Below, one piece after another: positions 48,021 through 59,539 of a stretch of 64,000 nucleotides of DNA. Source of the DNA: Escallonia rubra (taxonomy: Eukaryota > Streptophyta > Magnoliopsida > Escalloniales > Escalloniaceae). Location of the stretch: assembly GCA_033065855.1 (NCBI GenBank), contig JAVXUO010002884.1, forward strand, positions 186,001-250,000, written 5' to 3'. The translations under genes were made by a program, and so were the position numbers. The notes under the pieces are model-generated. The model worked only from the letters and a program-made list of their open reading frames with translations, was not told the DNA's origin and made no database searches. How positions within the stretch are numbered: the stretch's first letter is position 1; each line of letters opens with the position of its first letter.

Positions 48021-49784
48021 TCAAGTAGTGACTTTTGGTACCCAAATTTTCTTGGGTCCTTGGATGTTAGTCTTGCATTTGTATTCTTGACCTTTCACAA
48101 TCCACATTTTCTTTCTACCTCTAACAAAAACAATTCTACTAGGACAATGATTAGTCGTATGCCCTTTCTTGTTGCACCAACCACAATGTGTAAAAGGTGT
48201 GCAATAGTTCTTTGGTCGTTTTGTAAAAATATTCAACCTAGCTTGTTGTTGCAAAACTTTAGGAGGCATGGCCATGGGATCTAATCCAAGACCGCCTTTG
48301 TTTAGGCCAATTCTTTGGCGTCCAAGCATGACATCCAAATTGTTTTGACCATCAACAAATTTTTCAAGACATTTTCTTAAATCACAAATCTCGACTTGTA
48401 AATCTTCATTTTGTTTTTCTAAAGCCAAAGTTTTGGAAGAGATTTGTTTTGAGCTAGGAGTGTTAACAAGTAAATCAACCAAATTGTTATTCACATGCTC
48501 TACATATAAATGGCTAGACATGCATTCATTCTTGGCATGCAACTTATCATTTTCCATTATCAACTTCTCAATTTGCTTATTAGCTTCAAGAAATTTCTTA
48601 GACAAAATAATATTTTTCTTGAAAATTTTCTTGGACTCCTCATATAAGCTATCATAAGCATCTTCAAAACTTTCATTCTCACTATCACTACCGGAAGAAG
48701 AGCTTACCTCATCATTTGCCATGAAGCACACATTTGCTTGATCATTCTCTTCATCACTTGAATCAAAGTCACTCCATGTTGAAGTGTGTTCGGCATTCAT
48801 TGCTCTTTCCTTCTCCTTGTTCTCTTTCTTAGAGAATTGTCTTCTTTTAGCTTTTTCCCATACATCTCTTCTTTCCTTCTTCTCCTTGTTGTAGATTGGA
48901 CAATCCATCTTCATGTGTCCCGGCTTGTGGCATTTGTAACAAAGCCTCTCTTCGTTGCTAGCATTTTGTTGCCTTCTCCCATCATTTCTTCTAAATCTTA
49001 AGAACTTCTTGAAGTTCTTTGCAACCAATGCCATATCCTCTTCATTAAATTCTTCATCATCACTTGACTCAAGGTTTGAGGATGAAGCTTTAAGAGCAAT
49101 TGATGTAGGCTTCTTCTTGACGTCCTCTTGATCAAAGGTCTTGAGTTGCATTTCGTACGTCATGAGTGAGCACATCAATTCATCAAGAGGAAAGATGTTG
49201 AGATTCTTTGATTCTTGGATGGCGGTGATCTTTGCATCCCAAGCTCTTGGTAAGGACCTAATCACTTTTCTCACTAGATCACCATTAGTGAATTCCTTAC
49301 CCAATTGCTTCAACGGGTTCATAATGTTAGTAAAACGAGTATTCATATCCGTAATAGATTCATTTTGAAGCATATGGAATAACTCATAATCTCTAAACAA
49401 TAAATTCATTTTGGAGTCTCTAAGAAGAGAAGTCCCTTCATGAGTGACTTGAAGAGTATCCCAAATACTCTTAGCGGAATTACACATAATGACTCTATTG
49501 AGTTCATTAGTGTCTAAAGCACATACAAGACAATTTTTTGCTCTAGCATTCATACAAATCATCTTCTTGTCATGATCACTATACTCCGATTTTGATTTAG
49601 GTTCTTCAACCTTGTCAACCACTTTTATCGGAACGAATGGGCCATCTTCAACAATATCCCACATCTCATAGTCTTGAGATTCTAAGTAGATTTTCATCTT
49701 AACTTTCCACACACTATAGTTGGTCCCATTAAACAATGGAGGCCTAGTGGTAGAACTACCCTCCATACCCCCAACATAAGCCAT
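48021..49784 (-). CDS. Copia Gag polyprotein
   Basis: 587 residues from ATG 49784, beginning MAYVGGMEGSSTTRPPLFNG. The N-terminal part matches retrotransposon gag (UBN2/DUF4219-type: PPLFNGTNYSVWKVKMKIYL). Zinc knuckle CYKCHKPGHMKMDC is followed by a coiled, Lys/Glu-rich region and a second knuckle-like C..C...H....C (CGWCNKKGHTTNHC). It forms the virus-like particle that packages element RNA. The frame is intact. The TGA at 48021-48023 separates it from protease, and the frame also changes there. Whether that is a lesion or the family's natural gag/pol boundary is unknown. Confidence 0.9.
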   Translation of the reverse strand: MAYVGGMEGSSTTRPPLFNGTNYSVWKVKMKIYLESQDYEMWDIVEDGPFVPIKVVDKVEEPKSKSEYSDHDKKMICMNARAKNCLVCALDTNELNRVIMCNSAKSIWDTLQVTHEGTSLLRDSKMNLLFRDYELFHMLQNESITDMNTRFTNIMNPLKQLGKEFTNGDLVRKVIRSLPRAWDAKITAIQESKNLNIFPLDELMCSLMTYEMQLKTFDQEDVKKKPTSIALKASSSNLESSDDEEFNEEDMALVAKNFKKFLRFRRNDGRRQQNASNEERLCYKCHKPGHMKMDCPIYNKEKKERRDVWEKAKRRQFSKKENKEKERAMNAEHTSTWSDFDSSDEENDQANVCFMANDEVSSSSGSDSENESFEDAYDSLYEESKKIFKKNIILSKKFLEANKQIEKLIMENDKLHAKNECMSSHLYVEHVNNNLVDLLVNTPSSKQISSKTLALEKQNEDLQVEICDLRKCLEKFVDGQNNLDVMLGRQRIGLNKGGLGLDPMAMPPKVLQQQARLNIFTKRPKNYCTPFTHCGWCNKKGHTTNHCPSRIVFVRGRKKMWIVKGQEYKCKTNIQGPKKIWVPKVTT

Positions 49785-49828
49785 GATCGATTAACTCTCT
49801 TGGCGTTACCCAATATAACAAGAGCCGA

Positions 49829-49841
49829 GGCTCTGATACCA
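49829..49841 (-). promoter_or_regulatory. Primer-binding site (initiator Met-tRNA)
   Basis: The minus-strand sequence TGGTATCAGAGCC, two bases inside the 5' LTR end, is complementary to the 3' end of the initiator methionine tRNA, the usual primer of plant Copia elements. Confidence 0.9.
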
Positions 49842-49843
49842 CT

Positions 49844-51123
49844 TGAAACCAATAAAATAACCCTAGAGGGGGGGTGAATAGGGTTTTAAGACTACTTTAA
49901 AATATAACAACCAACAAACCTTAATCTCAAAAAAACTCAAGTAAACAAGCAACCAATCTCAACACAATATGTAAAACAATAATGTAAAGAGAGAAGGGTT
50001 TAGAGATACTTGACAAAGAGAATTGAATGGTTCGGCTTGATATACCCACAAGCCTACGTCCACCCCTTCAAGGAAGTCCCTTGAAAGGCCCTAGAATCCA
50101 CTAGTATGATCTTCCTTACGGGTCAAGATCGAACCTCTTACAATCCCTTGATGCTATGCCCACATCAAGAACAAGCTTTGACAAACCCAAAGCTCCAAAG
50201 CTTGACAACCCCAAGCTTTGATACAAGAACCTTTCAATGAAGAAATGAGTACAAGATTTCACTCTTAAGAAGTAGATGAGTACAAGTTGAAGTACTAGAA
50301 CAAGAGAGATGAGTGTATGATGACTTATGAAAGTGTATCTCTCTCTAATGTAAGCTCACAATAAATGCTCTCTTGAAAAGGATGAGAAATCAATGAAAAC
50401 AAGAGAGATTTGAACAATTGCTTTGATCTTTGAGAATATTAAAGATAGGAGAGCTTTGAATGCAATTGATGAATGAAAACAATGCCCAAGATGAGTATTT
50501 ATAGAGCTGGGAATAAATATGACCGTTTGGGGTTAGGTAGGGCATTAAATGCGCCAAACGGTAAATGCAGTCGACTGCAATGCCCATTGCAGTCGACTGT
50601 AACCCAAAAAGTAGCCGTTGGAAATTCAAATTTCCAACTTGCAGTCGACTGCAATGCAATGCAGTCGACTGTAATGAGCTACTGGAAGTATTGCAGTCGA
50701 CTGCATTCAATGCAGTCGACTGTAATACCCTACTGCCCAATATGCAGTCGACTGCAGTCGACTGCAGTCGACTGCATCCCTGAAAATGCAGTTTCCTGTT
50801 TTTAAAGCATGAAAAACTTTTTATGCATGCAAGGGAAACCTATGGGCAATTTCTAGGTATACAGTCATCGTAACGATCATCTCTCTATGTCTAGTTTACA
50901 AAGACGGAAATAAAAGAATGAAAACTTCAATCGTCGAATTTCCTCTTTGATGCGTTCCGTTGAGAGTCTTTGATCGTGTTGCTCGTCTAATAATCCGTTT
51001 GCATGAGTATGAGATTGTTCCTATTGCTTCATCAACTCAATGCATGTTAGACAGCATAATCATCAATGTTAGTTATCATCAAAATCAAATATAATCCTAG
51101 GTTAAATAACCGTAGGGTTAACA
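49844..51123 (-). repeat. 5' LTR of Copia element
   Basis: 1,280 bp. It matches the 3' LTR with a few substitutions and contains an additional 38 bases at about 50855-50892 (between two copies of cta) and a longer palindrome array (50566-50776). As the 5' LTR it carries the element's promoter. Confidence 0.93.
50566..50776. repeat. TGCAGTCGACTGCA palindrome array in 5' LTR
   Basis: About ten copies of TGCAGTCGACTG(C/T)A occur in roughly 210 bases. The last three overlap as an uninterrupted cagtcgactg chain. The 14-base motif is perfectly palindromic, so the site is identical on both strands. The matching array in the other LTR (43809-43998) is shorter by 20 bases. Confidence 0.9.
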
Positions 51124-51129
51124 ATATGA

Positions 51130-52780
51130 ATCCTTAGCAATCGAATTATAGAATGCTTTTCTTTTTCTAGCATGCAACGTGCCAAATTAGATTGAATGCG
51201 TACGTGTCTCTTTTGATTTTTCAATATTATAACATTAATTCAGAAGTACAATTTTCTTGTAAGAAATTCAGTTTTAAATATGAAATCTCACATAGCGTGG
51301 TAAAAACTACTAACTTCTTATTCGTTATATTTGTATTTAAATCACGAGTATTAGTTTTTATTCTCGATTGCTTTGTAATATGTATTGGACCTTACAACAA
51401 TTTTTGTCACTTAAAAAAATTGTGTTTATAAGTACTATGAATTACGTATTCGTGTGATCGTACCCCTAAGAAATGAATATTTGCGTCTTATTTTTTTTTA
51501 AAGCCTAACTTGTGCCTTGCTATAAGAATATACGAGTTACCGTGTCACACGCGATGTGCGTGCGAAAATGAAATTAATAGTACAAATTTTGTGAAAAAAT
51601 TAAAATCAAACATCACGTATACGTGTTTATTGTCATATTCAGTAAAATGAATCTTAAATAACAGAAAAATAAGTTAGCCGAACGTGTTAAAAAATAAGTT
51701 AACAAAATATTATTATCGTATCAAACTTGGCTTTTAAATTTATTTTAACTATATTTTTTGATGAATTTTAAGTTATATAACTAAACATATTTTTAAAGAT
51801 AGTTACTTACTAACTAAGATTTTTATGTTGTGTCACTTTTTAAAGATTTTCTTGGAATGTCATTTGTCACTATTGTATGTAACACCCAAAATGTATTTTA
51901 CGATTTTATCTTTATTTTTGACACGTGTCGCCACCAGAATCACTTTTAATGTAACACCAAAATGGTGTTACAAAAAAAATGAAAAATGTGTTATCACAAA
52001 AAATGAAAAATGTGTTATCATCATGGGTTTTTACCATACATCATAATTTATTTGAGATTCGTGTGATCGTACCCTTAAGAAATGTTATCGTTACGATTGC
52101 ACGAGCTGCAACCATGACATGACACAACTCCTAATTGAGATTCATGAAAACAAATAACTTATCTCTTACTATTTTAAAATTCAATAACTCATTAATTTTT
52201 ATACGTTAATTCTCAGACTGCATGACATAAAATCCCAAAACCTACGACACATGGGATCCGATTGTGCAATTATAGACGTCGAAAACCCAAACCGAAGGAC
52301 CAGCCAATGGGAGAAACGCAATCAAGTGGGGGGGACTCGCCACGTCACTAGATATATCGTTTTCACTGCTGGAAAAAAAAGTAAAACGGTCCACAGCCAC
52401 GACCACTCCCCGCTGGGTCCTTCTCAATGACCTGTCCAATAGCATCCGGACACGTCACTCTTGACCGTCCTGTAAAGCTACACAGAATCTCTGTGTCAAA
52501 AACGAAAAAGAAAGGCGCACACACAAACATATGCTTGCAGCCAAGCACTCCCCCTCTCGTGGCTTGTCGGCCGAACACACACTCCAGCTTTTGAGATTTT
52601 CGCCGCCGCACAGTCGACGCATTTGTCGCTCATTTTATCCGCCGGAGGGAAGCCTAAACCCTAGGTCAAGTCACGGTAACAGGCTCTTGATTGTTTGTTC
52701 TATGTGGCTGTAATATTTTCCATTTATATATATATAACTATTTGAGAGTTTCTAAGTTGAGGCTTGTGATTTGAGAGAGA
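51130..52780. other. AT-rich region and DHHC gene promoter
   Basis: 51.1-52.1 kb is AT-rich with nothing coding. A hairpin gtaacacc-aaaat-ggtgttac lies at about 51952-51972, followed by two direct copies of aaaaaatgaaaaatgtgtta. 52.2-52.78 kb is GC-richer and probably holds the promoter and leader of the palmitoyltransferase gene. Confidence 0.4.
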
Positions 52781-52791
52781 AAGAGAGAGAG

Positions 52792-55700
52792 ATGTACGTG
52801 GTTCCTCCTCCGAAGCGGTCGGATCCGGTATCCGGATCTGCGAGCGAGTCGGATGATTTGCGGACTTACCAGATATGGAAAGGCAGCAATGTGAGTCTAC
52901 CTATCTGTTATTTTCCCTTTCCAAATTTACGAATTTATTTTCTTTTTGCTGATGCATATGCCATAAATCTTGTCATTTCGATGTCAGCTATGGTGATGGT
53001 TCTGATTAGTTGAAAGGAGGGGAATTATGTATCCATGTAGTAAAACCAGAATTAAGTAGCAAACCGTATGTTGGAATAGTATTTGAATGCGTAAACATTG
53101 GCTTCACTCTCGTCCTTGCCCTAGTTTGACTTGTCAAGCAATACTTATTTGATCGGTGTTTTATTGTTTGAACTCAAGTTGATGCTTAGATGTTCCGTCT
53201 CTAACGTTGAAATTTGCGAATCTCAAAGGGGACAAAAGTTATGAAAAGTAGAGTAGGTTTCATCGTACCAATAATGACTGTTTATGCAGGAAACTTGGTA
53301 TAAGGAAGTCCCAAATAACTGTATGCTTCGAGTGTGTGACTTAAGGGACACAAGACACGGCCAAAACTGATTTCTGCTTAGCTGGTTTCTGTATTGGGTC
53401 CATTAACCCCATTAAGAGCTAATAGCTCTATTAAGGGTGGGGATTTTTGGTTAGGATTGTCTGCTGCGTTTATTCAATGGCTTGACCTAGGTATTCGCAT
53501 AAAGCCACTCACAGTGTGTGTTGCTTTATATCGTCACTCATGTTATAACTCATATCTTTAGAATCAATTCCTAATCTTAGTCGAACGATGTCAATATGTT
53601 TGGGTGATATTTGCATGCATTACACTTTGGTATCAATATACTTTGTGCAACATGAAGACTTATACTCATTCTGTTGATGGTAAATGGATCTTCTCGCGTT
53701 ATCTTGCTGTGGAATTGCTTACCATAACTGCTTGTTTGGTTGCAGATATTTTTCTTTGAGGGGAGGTTTATATTTGGACCCGACGTAAGATCATTGTTGC
53801 TGACCATATTTCTCATCGTGGCTCCTGTCGCAATTTTCTGTGTTTTTGTTGCTGGAAAACTTATGGATGACTTTTCCCACCACTTGGGGATATTGATTAT
53901 GGTCGTGGCTGTTTTATTCACAATTTACGTAAGTCCAATTTTTTAGCCACTTGGGACAAATATTTATTATTTTTCTAAACAGCAATTTGTAAGGTAATTG
54001 CTATCTGTTTTTTTTTCTGTTCCACATAGTATTAACTTTGGATTCTTGATATGTACAAGTTAACATCTAATGAGTCCAGAAGTAGCTTGCAAACTTATTA
54101 TTTTGTTCTGCGGTACGCAGTATCTTTTCGGGTGCATGGGCTTCTCTCATTCTAATTGGCTTGCTTAATTGGCGTTAGTCACGGTTTATAGTTCTGTAAC
54201 AACTGCATAAATGAACTTTCCACTTTTATTCATCAAGGATGCTGGACGTGCATTTATTGCAGGGAATACATATGACGGGTTCCATTTTAAGCCAAAGCCC
54301 TTTTGGCGGAATGTGGTGGTGTAGATCTAGATGAAAGTGGTTAGAACCTTCTGTTTTGTTTACAGTTATAGTGCGAGCACTTATGGTAAAAGAATCCTCT
54401 TGTGTAATAATGTATGTAAACCTGTTTTCAACTTTTGGCTGTTGGCCCCTGCTCCCAAAAAGTATAATTCAATGATTTGCCCTGAAAACTCTCACTGTCT
54501 CACACATTCCACTCATTTCCCACTAATTAGGTATTTTAGAATTCTTGACGTCCAAAATTTGGATGAGATGTATCTGTTGAGTTGAAGGAAAAGAGACGGC
54601 TATGCTAACGAGGAATAATATCAGTGGATGTGTTGACACTTGACAGCAATAAACAATTCGGAATCCATTGGGAAATGGCGTGATGGACTATACTGCTTTA
54701 TTGTGAATATGGCTTTAGGTAGAGAAAGTGTTGGGGTTCATGGTTTGACGGCAACAAACTGTTTTAGATGCATTTCCTCAGTTGCTTTTATAGTGTATGC
54801 TGTTTTAGATTGTTTGCTTTTCGTTTTTCCTAACAATGGTAAAAACAGAGAAAAATTTGCTTACTGCCTGCAGTTATATTCCTTATTGGTTGTAATAGGG
54901 CCACTAGATTTTGGAGTTTCTAGATTCTCTCTCTCTATACCGGATTGTGAAATGAGAGTGAGTGGGAGCACTTTCTTTGGGTTTGATTGCTCCCAAGTCC
55001 CAGTCTGTCATTCTTATTATGAATGCTTGGTCTTTTCCACCCAAAGAGTATTCTGGGTGGTACTGAGGATTTTCTTTTAACCGCTTCACTAAGCAGCCTT
55101 GTTCACTCTTATGTTTTATTATACTGTCGGCACTCTTCATTCGAAAAATAATCGACGACAAGTTTTGGAGAATTTACTTCTTTCCAAGGTGCATAATTAC
55201 TAATCTCCAACAACTTGACAAAAAAAGAAGTGACTTGGACAAAAAGAAAAAAAGTTGCTTAGACAAACCTTTTTTGTCGATAACCTTCATAGGCAGTGGC
55301 TTGGTTAGGACCCCAACAGAGCCATAGCGAAAGTGCCATAGGGCAATTGTCACTGCTTAATGCTTATGGACCCGAACCTGGGTGATCTATCTATGCCCAG
55401 GATGAAGCTTGGGTGAAACTAAGTGGAGGTCCGAACCAAATGATGCTGAAGAATCAGCGGATGAGTTATGGTTAGGGGTGAAATACTCGAACCCGGAGCT
55501 AGCTGGTTCTCACTGAAATGCGTTGAGGCTCAGCAGTTGACTGGACATCTAGGGGTAAAACACTGTTTCAGTGCGGGCCGTGAGAGCGGTACCAAATCGA
55601 GGCCATTAGAAATGTGAATCACCATGTTGTGTGAATAATAATATGGCAAGCACCTTATTTATTGGTGTATGAGTATGTCATATGTGTATTATGTATTTCA

Positions 55701-58700
55701 CGTATCCCATGCATTTATGTATTTCCCCCTCCATTCTCCGAGTAGATTGTTTCTTTGGAAGTGATTCTTATTACTCAATTGGTCTCGTTTATTTAAGAAC
55801 TATCGTGCTTTTGATGGAAACAAGATTTTTTTTTTATTAGGGACACATGGTACAGATGTTGTACAATGTCCAAGAGCATCCTCATGATGTTAGTGTTGCA
55901 CAGACTCGTTGCCTTCCACAAGTTTCCAAGCTTCCTTGTTCTATTAGGTTGCATTACTTCCTACTATGCAACGTCAGTGGATGTAAATCCTTTTATTAGT
56001 CTTAGTGCTCTTAGGGATATAGGGGCCCCTTAGTACTTTGTAACATCATGTATAAGCATATGTATATCTCCTACCACATTAATTTTGGAGCTCTATTATT
56101 TGTGTTCGCACAATGTGTAGCATGTTGTGAAAGCTGAGGGCCCAATTTGAGGACTGCGATAGGAGAAAGGCAATTCCTATCAGCTTTTTCTTGCTAAGAA
56201 TAATATTATGTATAGAATGAAATAACTAAGAATAACTTCAGTCCAATTATCCTTACTCCTACTTAATGATCCGCCATAGGTGGCAGATCTGATAAGTATA
56301 TCTTTTTTAGCTTTCATATCCAGTAAACAGGTTGCAATGTGCATCATCTGCATTCTGCATCACTCTCGGATTTGATACTGACACGTGTTGCAATGCACGG
56401 ATATTTTGAAAAGAATAACATATAGGAGGAATGACATAGATCTGGTGACCGTACTTTGTCGAAATGTTTGTTGACCTGGATCTGTCAATGGAGATTATGT
56501 TGTATTCTGCGTTAGACACAAGTATCTACTTAAACTACTGTTTTCATACTCTGTAGATGTAGTGGACATCTAGTATGGTGTCTCTCTCATGGATAAACAT
56601 GTAATGCTAAACTGTAGCCCATTTTATCTCTCGCCGCTAATCATTAGATATCTCTATACATGTACCTCCTGATCCGGAGTCCTACATGGGTTACAGGAGC
56701 ATATTTAGCAGCCTACTAATGGCTAGAACTTATAAAATCTGTTATTGATTTGATCTTTGGGGGATGGATGGTGAGTGATGGGAATCCCATAAATGAGGGT
56801 ATGCCCAGTAATTATACACTTATATCTTTGGTTTGTGCTTTAATTTTATTTTACACTTCTTACCAAAGAAAAATGTAAGTCATAATGAAAATTTTTAGCA
56901 TATGAATCTGTATTTGTATCTGCTTCATATTGTCAATCTTAATGACACTGAAAATAAGCTGGTAGAAATGTTTATTTCTCAGGTTCTAGTTCTTCTTGTG
57001 CTAACCTCTGGAAGAGATCCTGGTATCATTCCTCGTAATGCACACCCTCCAGAACCAGAAGGCTACGATGGAAGTGCAGAAGGTGGTGGCCAGACCCCAC
57101 AGTTACGCTTGCCCCGAGTTAAGGAAGTAGAAGTCAATGGTGTTACTGTGAAAATTAAGTACTGTGATACCTGCATGCTTTATAGGCCTCCCCGCTGCTC
57201 ACACTGTTCAATCTGCAACAACTGCGTTGAACGATTTGACCACCACTGCCCTTGGGTTGGGCAGTGCATCGGCCTGGTAAGATCTGCGTTATTCAAATGC
57301 AGTAGAACTTCAACATTTAGCCTTTTTGTTAGTTGCTTTAATTGGCAAAACCTAGTAGTGGAGCCTCTCTACTTTTGCTGCATGCATTTATAGTTAATGA
57401 CCATGTTTTGTGGTTTCCTTTTCTGTTATGTACAATGAATTTATTTAATGGTACTAAAGTTACCATAAACATGCAGGAGGTGCTTTCTTCTTGGGGAGAC
57501 TGATGTTGATCAGTAAATTTAGCATGGAACAAAAGTTTCAGAATCGTTCTTTCATTTTCTTCTGACACAAGTGGATACTGATTTTTGTTAAACTGAATTT
57601 CAGGCACAAGCCAAAAGAGGAAATAAATAATTAGAAGATTTTTAGGAATCTAGTGTCCTTTAAGTGCCTTGTCTCAACTAGTTTCTTTTTGCTCAGTCCA
57701 TCTTTGCTTCTGTCTTTTTGTTAGTGAATCCTAGTCTGAGAACATCAAAAAGTGTTTAAACAAGTAAATATGATCTTCTTCTCTCATACCTTGCAAATTA
57801 AGTTTATTAACATGCTGGGAATTCAGTTAAGTTCAGCTATTTATTTTTCGATTTGCTTAACTTCCCACTCAGACGGAAGATCTTACTGTATAGATTTCTT
57901 CTTACTATATAGATGCCTTCTCTTTTTCCTCAGTCTCTTTGGTTTAGTTGGAAAGTCGAATAAATCCCTTGTTCCGTACATCTGAAAGGTTTCCTGCAGT
58001 TCATGGTTCCTCACGCACCTTTACCGGCATAAGTTTTTCGTATTCTTGATTATAGAATGTTACTAACTTGAACTTTTGACAATTCTGATGCAGCGCAATT
58101 ATCGATTCTTCTTTATGTTTGTATTCTCGACGACCCTTCTTTGTATATATGTTTTTAGTTTCTGCTGGATTTACATAAAGAGAATTATGAGTTCAGAGGA
58201 CACAACAATATGGAAAGCAATGATCAAGAGCCCTGCCTCCATTGTCTTAATAGTTTACACCTTCATAGCAGTGTGGTTTGTTGGTGGCCTTACTGCTTTT
58301 CATTTATATCTCATCAGTACCAACCAGGTAAGAGAATGATCAATCTGGAACGTGGTTTCACGGTTTTTCAGTTAGACTTAATAGGATAGAGCTTTACAGT
58401 TCTTTGTTTGTGCAGACGACTTATGAGAATTTTAGATATCGATATGATCGACGAGCAAACCCTTATAATAAAGGAGTAGTGCAGAATTTCAAGGAGATAT
58501 TTTGCACCAGTATTGCTCCATCCAAGAACAGTTTCAGGGCAAAAGCACCAAGGGAACCTGGATTACCGGCTCGATCAGTTGGTGGGGGATTTGTTAGTCC
58601 AAACATGGGGAAAGCCGTGGAGGACATTGAAATGGGCAGGAAGGCGGTTTGGGGAGATGCTGGTGCTGTGGTAGATCATCGGGAAGGGCAACTTAGCAAT

Positions 58701-58949
58701 AATGATGGTCTGAACACCAAGGATGGTGGATTAGGTGAAATGTCTCCTGAAATAAGGACTACTGTGGATGAGGGGGATCGTGTTGGAATGCACCCCAGAC
58801 GATCCAGTTGGGGAAGGAAAAGTGGAAGCTGGGAAATGTCACCTGAAGTTCTCGCTTTGGCAGCTAGGGTGGGTGAGCCAAATAGAATGGGTGGGAGCAG
58901 TAGCAGCAGTTTGACAACCTCTAGGCCTGCAGAAACCAAGCCGCAATAG
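52792..58949 (+). CDS. DHHC-type protein S-acyltransferase (plant PAT)
   Basis: Five exons (52792-52890, 53746-53928, 56983-57276, 58094-58327, 58416-58949) with GT/AG borders, all phase 0; 447 residues beginning [12 protein letters not shown]. Transmembrane segments lie at about 49-71 and 80-102, with two more in exon 4 (about 195-217 and 242-263). The DPG motif is at 106-108, the cysteine-rich domain at 153-200 ([20 protein letters not shown]) holds catalytic DHHC at 180-183, and TTYE (TTxE) is at 271-274. It transfers palmitate to cysteines of membrane proteins in Golgi or plasma membrane. The tail is long, polar and Ser/Gly-rich, ending AETKPQ. All key residues are present. The roughly 3-kb intron 2 holds the plastid rRNA relic. 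The exact PAT number is not assigned. Confidence 0.94.
55293..55603 (+). pseudogene. Plastid 23S rRNA fragment in nuclear intron (NUPT)
   Basis: The sequence follows plastid 23S rRNA over about 310 bases: ttatggacccgaacctgggt, ggatgaagcttgggtgaaac, gtggaggtccgaacc, aatcagcggatgagtt, acccggagctagctggttct, gaaatgcgttgaggc, agcagttgactggacatcta and agcggtaccaaatcgaggc. There are numerous substitutions and small indels relative to the plastid gene as I remember it. It lies inside intron 2 of the palmitoyltransferase gene and is not a functional rRNA. Plastid rather than mitochondrial origin is judged from the sequence pattern. Confidence 0.82.
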
Positions 58950-58959
58950 ATAGATAGGA

Positions 58960-59500
58960 TTGGAAATGGTGCGTGAATTGATTTGTTGGTTTGAAGTGGG
59001 CTTGCTTGAGGGCTGATGTTCGTCACTCAAATTATTCGATATCTGTGTATACTATTGGACTAGTTTTAACAGGGTGGGTGTTAATGATGGTTTGCTGTTG
59101 TGCTTTAGGAAAACGTTGTCTTTCCTGAGTTGCTTTCCTAGTCTTGGTTTAATTGCATGAACTGGTTAGTGTGTAATGGTTTGCCAAACGTTTTCCAACT
59201 ATTCTCTAACATTTATCATCTCAATTCTCATGGATAAAGAAGCCTATTTGCCAATGGATGGAAGAACACTTACGGATCCTTTGTCTAGTTCTAAGAGGAA
59301 ATTTTGTTCCCAGTAGTTGTCCATTTAAATATTATTTGTTGCTAACTCATTCTGGCTACACACTTTTGGACCGCTCTTGGGTCCCGCTCCAATGACACGT
59401 CAACTTTTCAACAGTCAAAATTTAACGCTACATAGCCAGTCAACCCGAAGTGTACCCTTATAAACAATTTTGCAGCGCCCTCAGCATTTCCCGAGGGGTT
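58960..59500. other. Downstream of DHHC gene, intergenic
   Basis: Likely 3' UTR at the start, then no recognised gene. Confidence 0.4.
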
Positions 59501-59539
59501 GGCCTCAGCCTTCCCTAGATGATTTTCACGATTGTGCCA

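Larger units (their letters stand above)
43086..51123 (-). mobile_element. Full-length Sirevirus-like Ty1/Copia retrotransposon
   Basis: Two long terminal repeats (43086-44308 and 49844-51123) bound an 8,038-bp element on the minus strand, with a perfect 5-base target duplication ATATG (43081-43085 and 51124-51128). The primer-binding site and polypurine tract lie in the right positions. Inside, in order from the right: gag with zinc knuckle, protease, integrase, reverse transcriptase and RNase H, i.e. the Copia order. A long gag and several repeated polypurine tracts near the 3' LTR are features reported for the Sirevirus lineage. LTRs differ by only a handful of substitutions plus small indels, so insertion is recent, yet pol carries stops and a frameshift. 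Confidence 0.93.

Noticed and set aside
55293..55603. Functional rRNA gene
   Set aside because: It is a short, substituted part of 23S embedded in a nuclear intron, not a complete gene.
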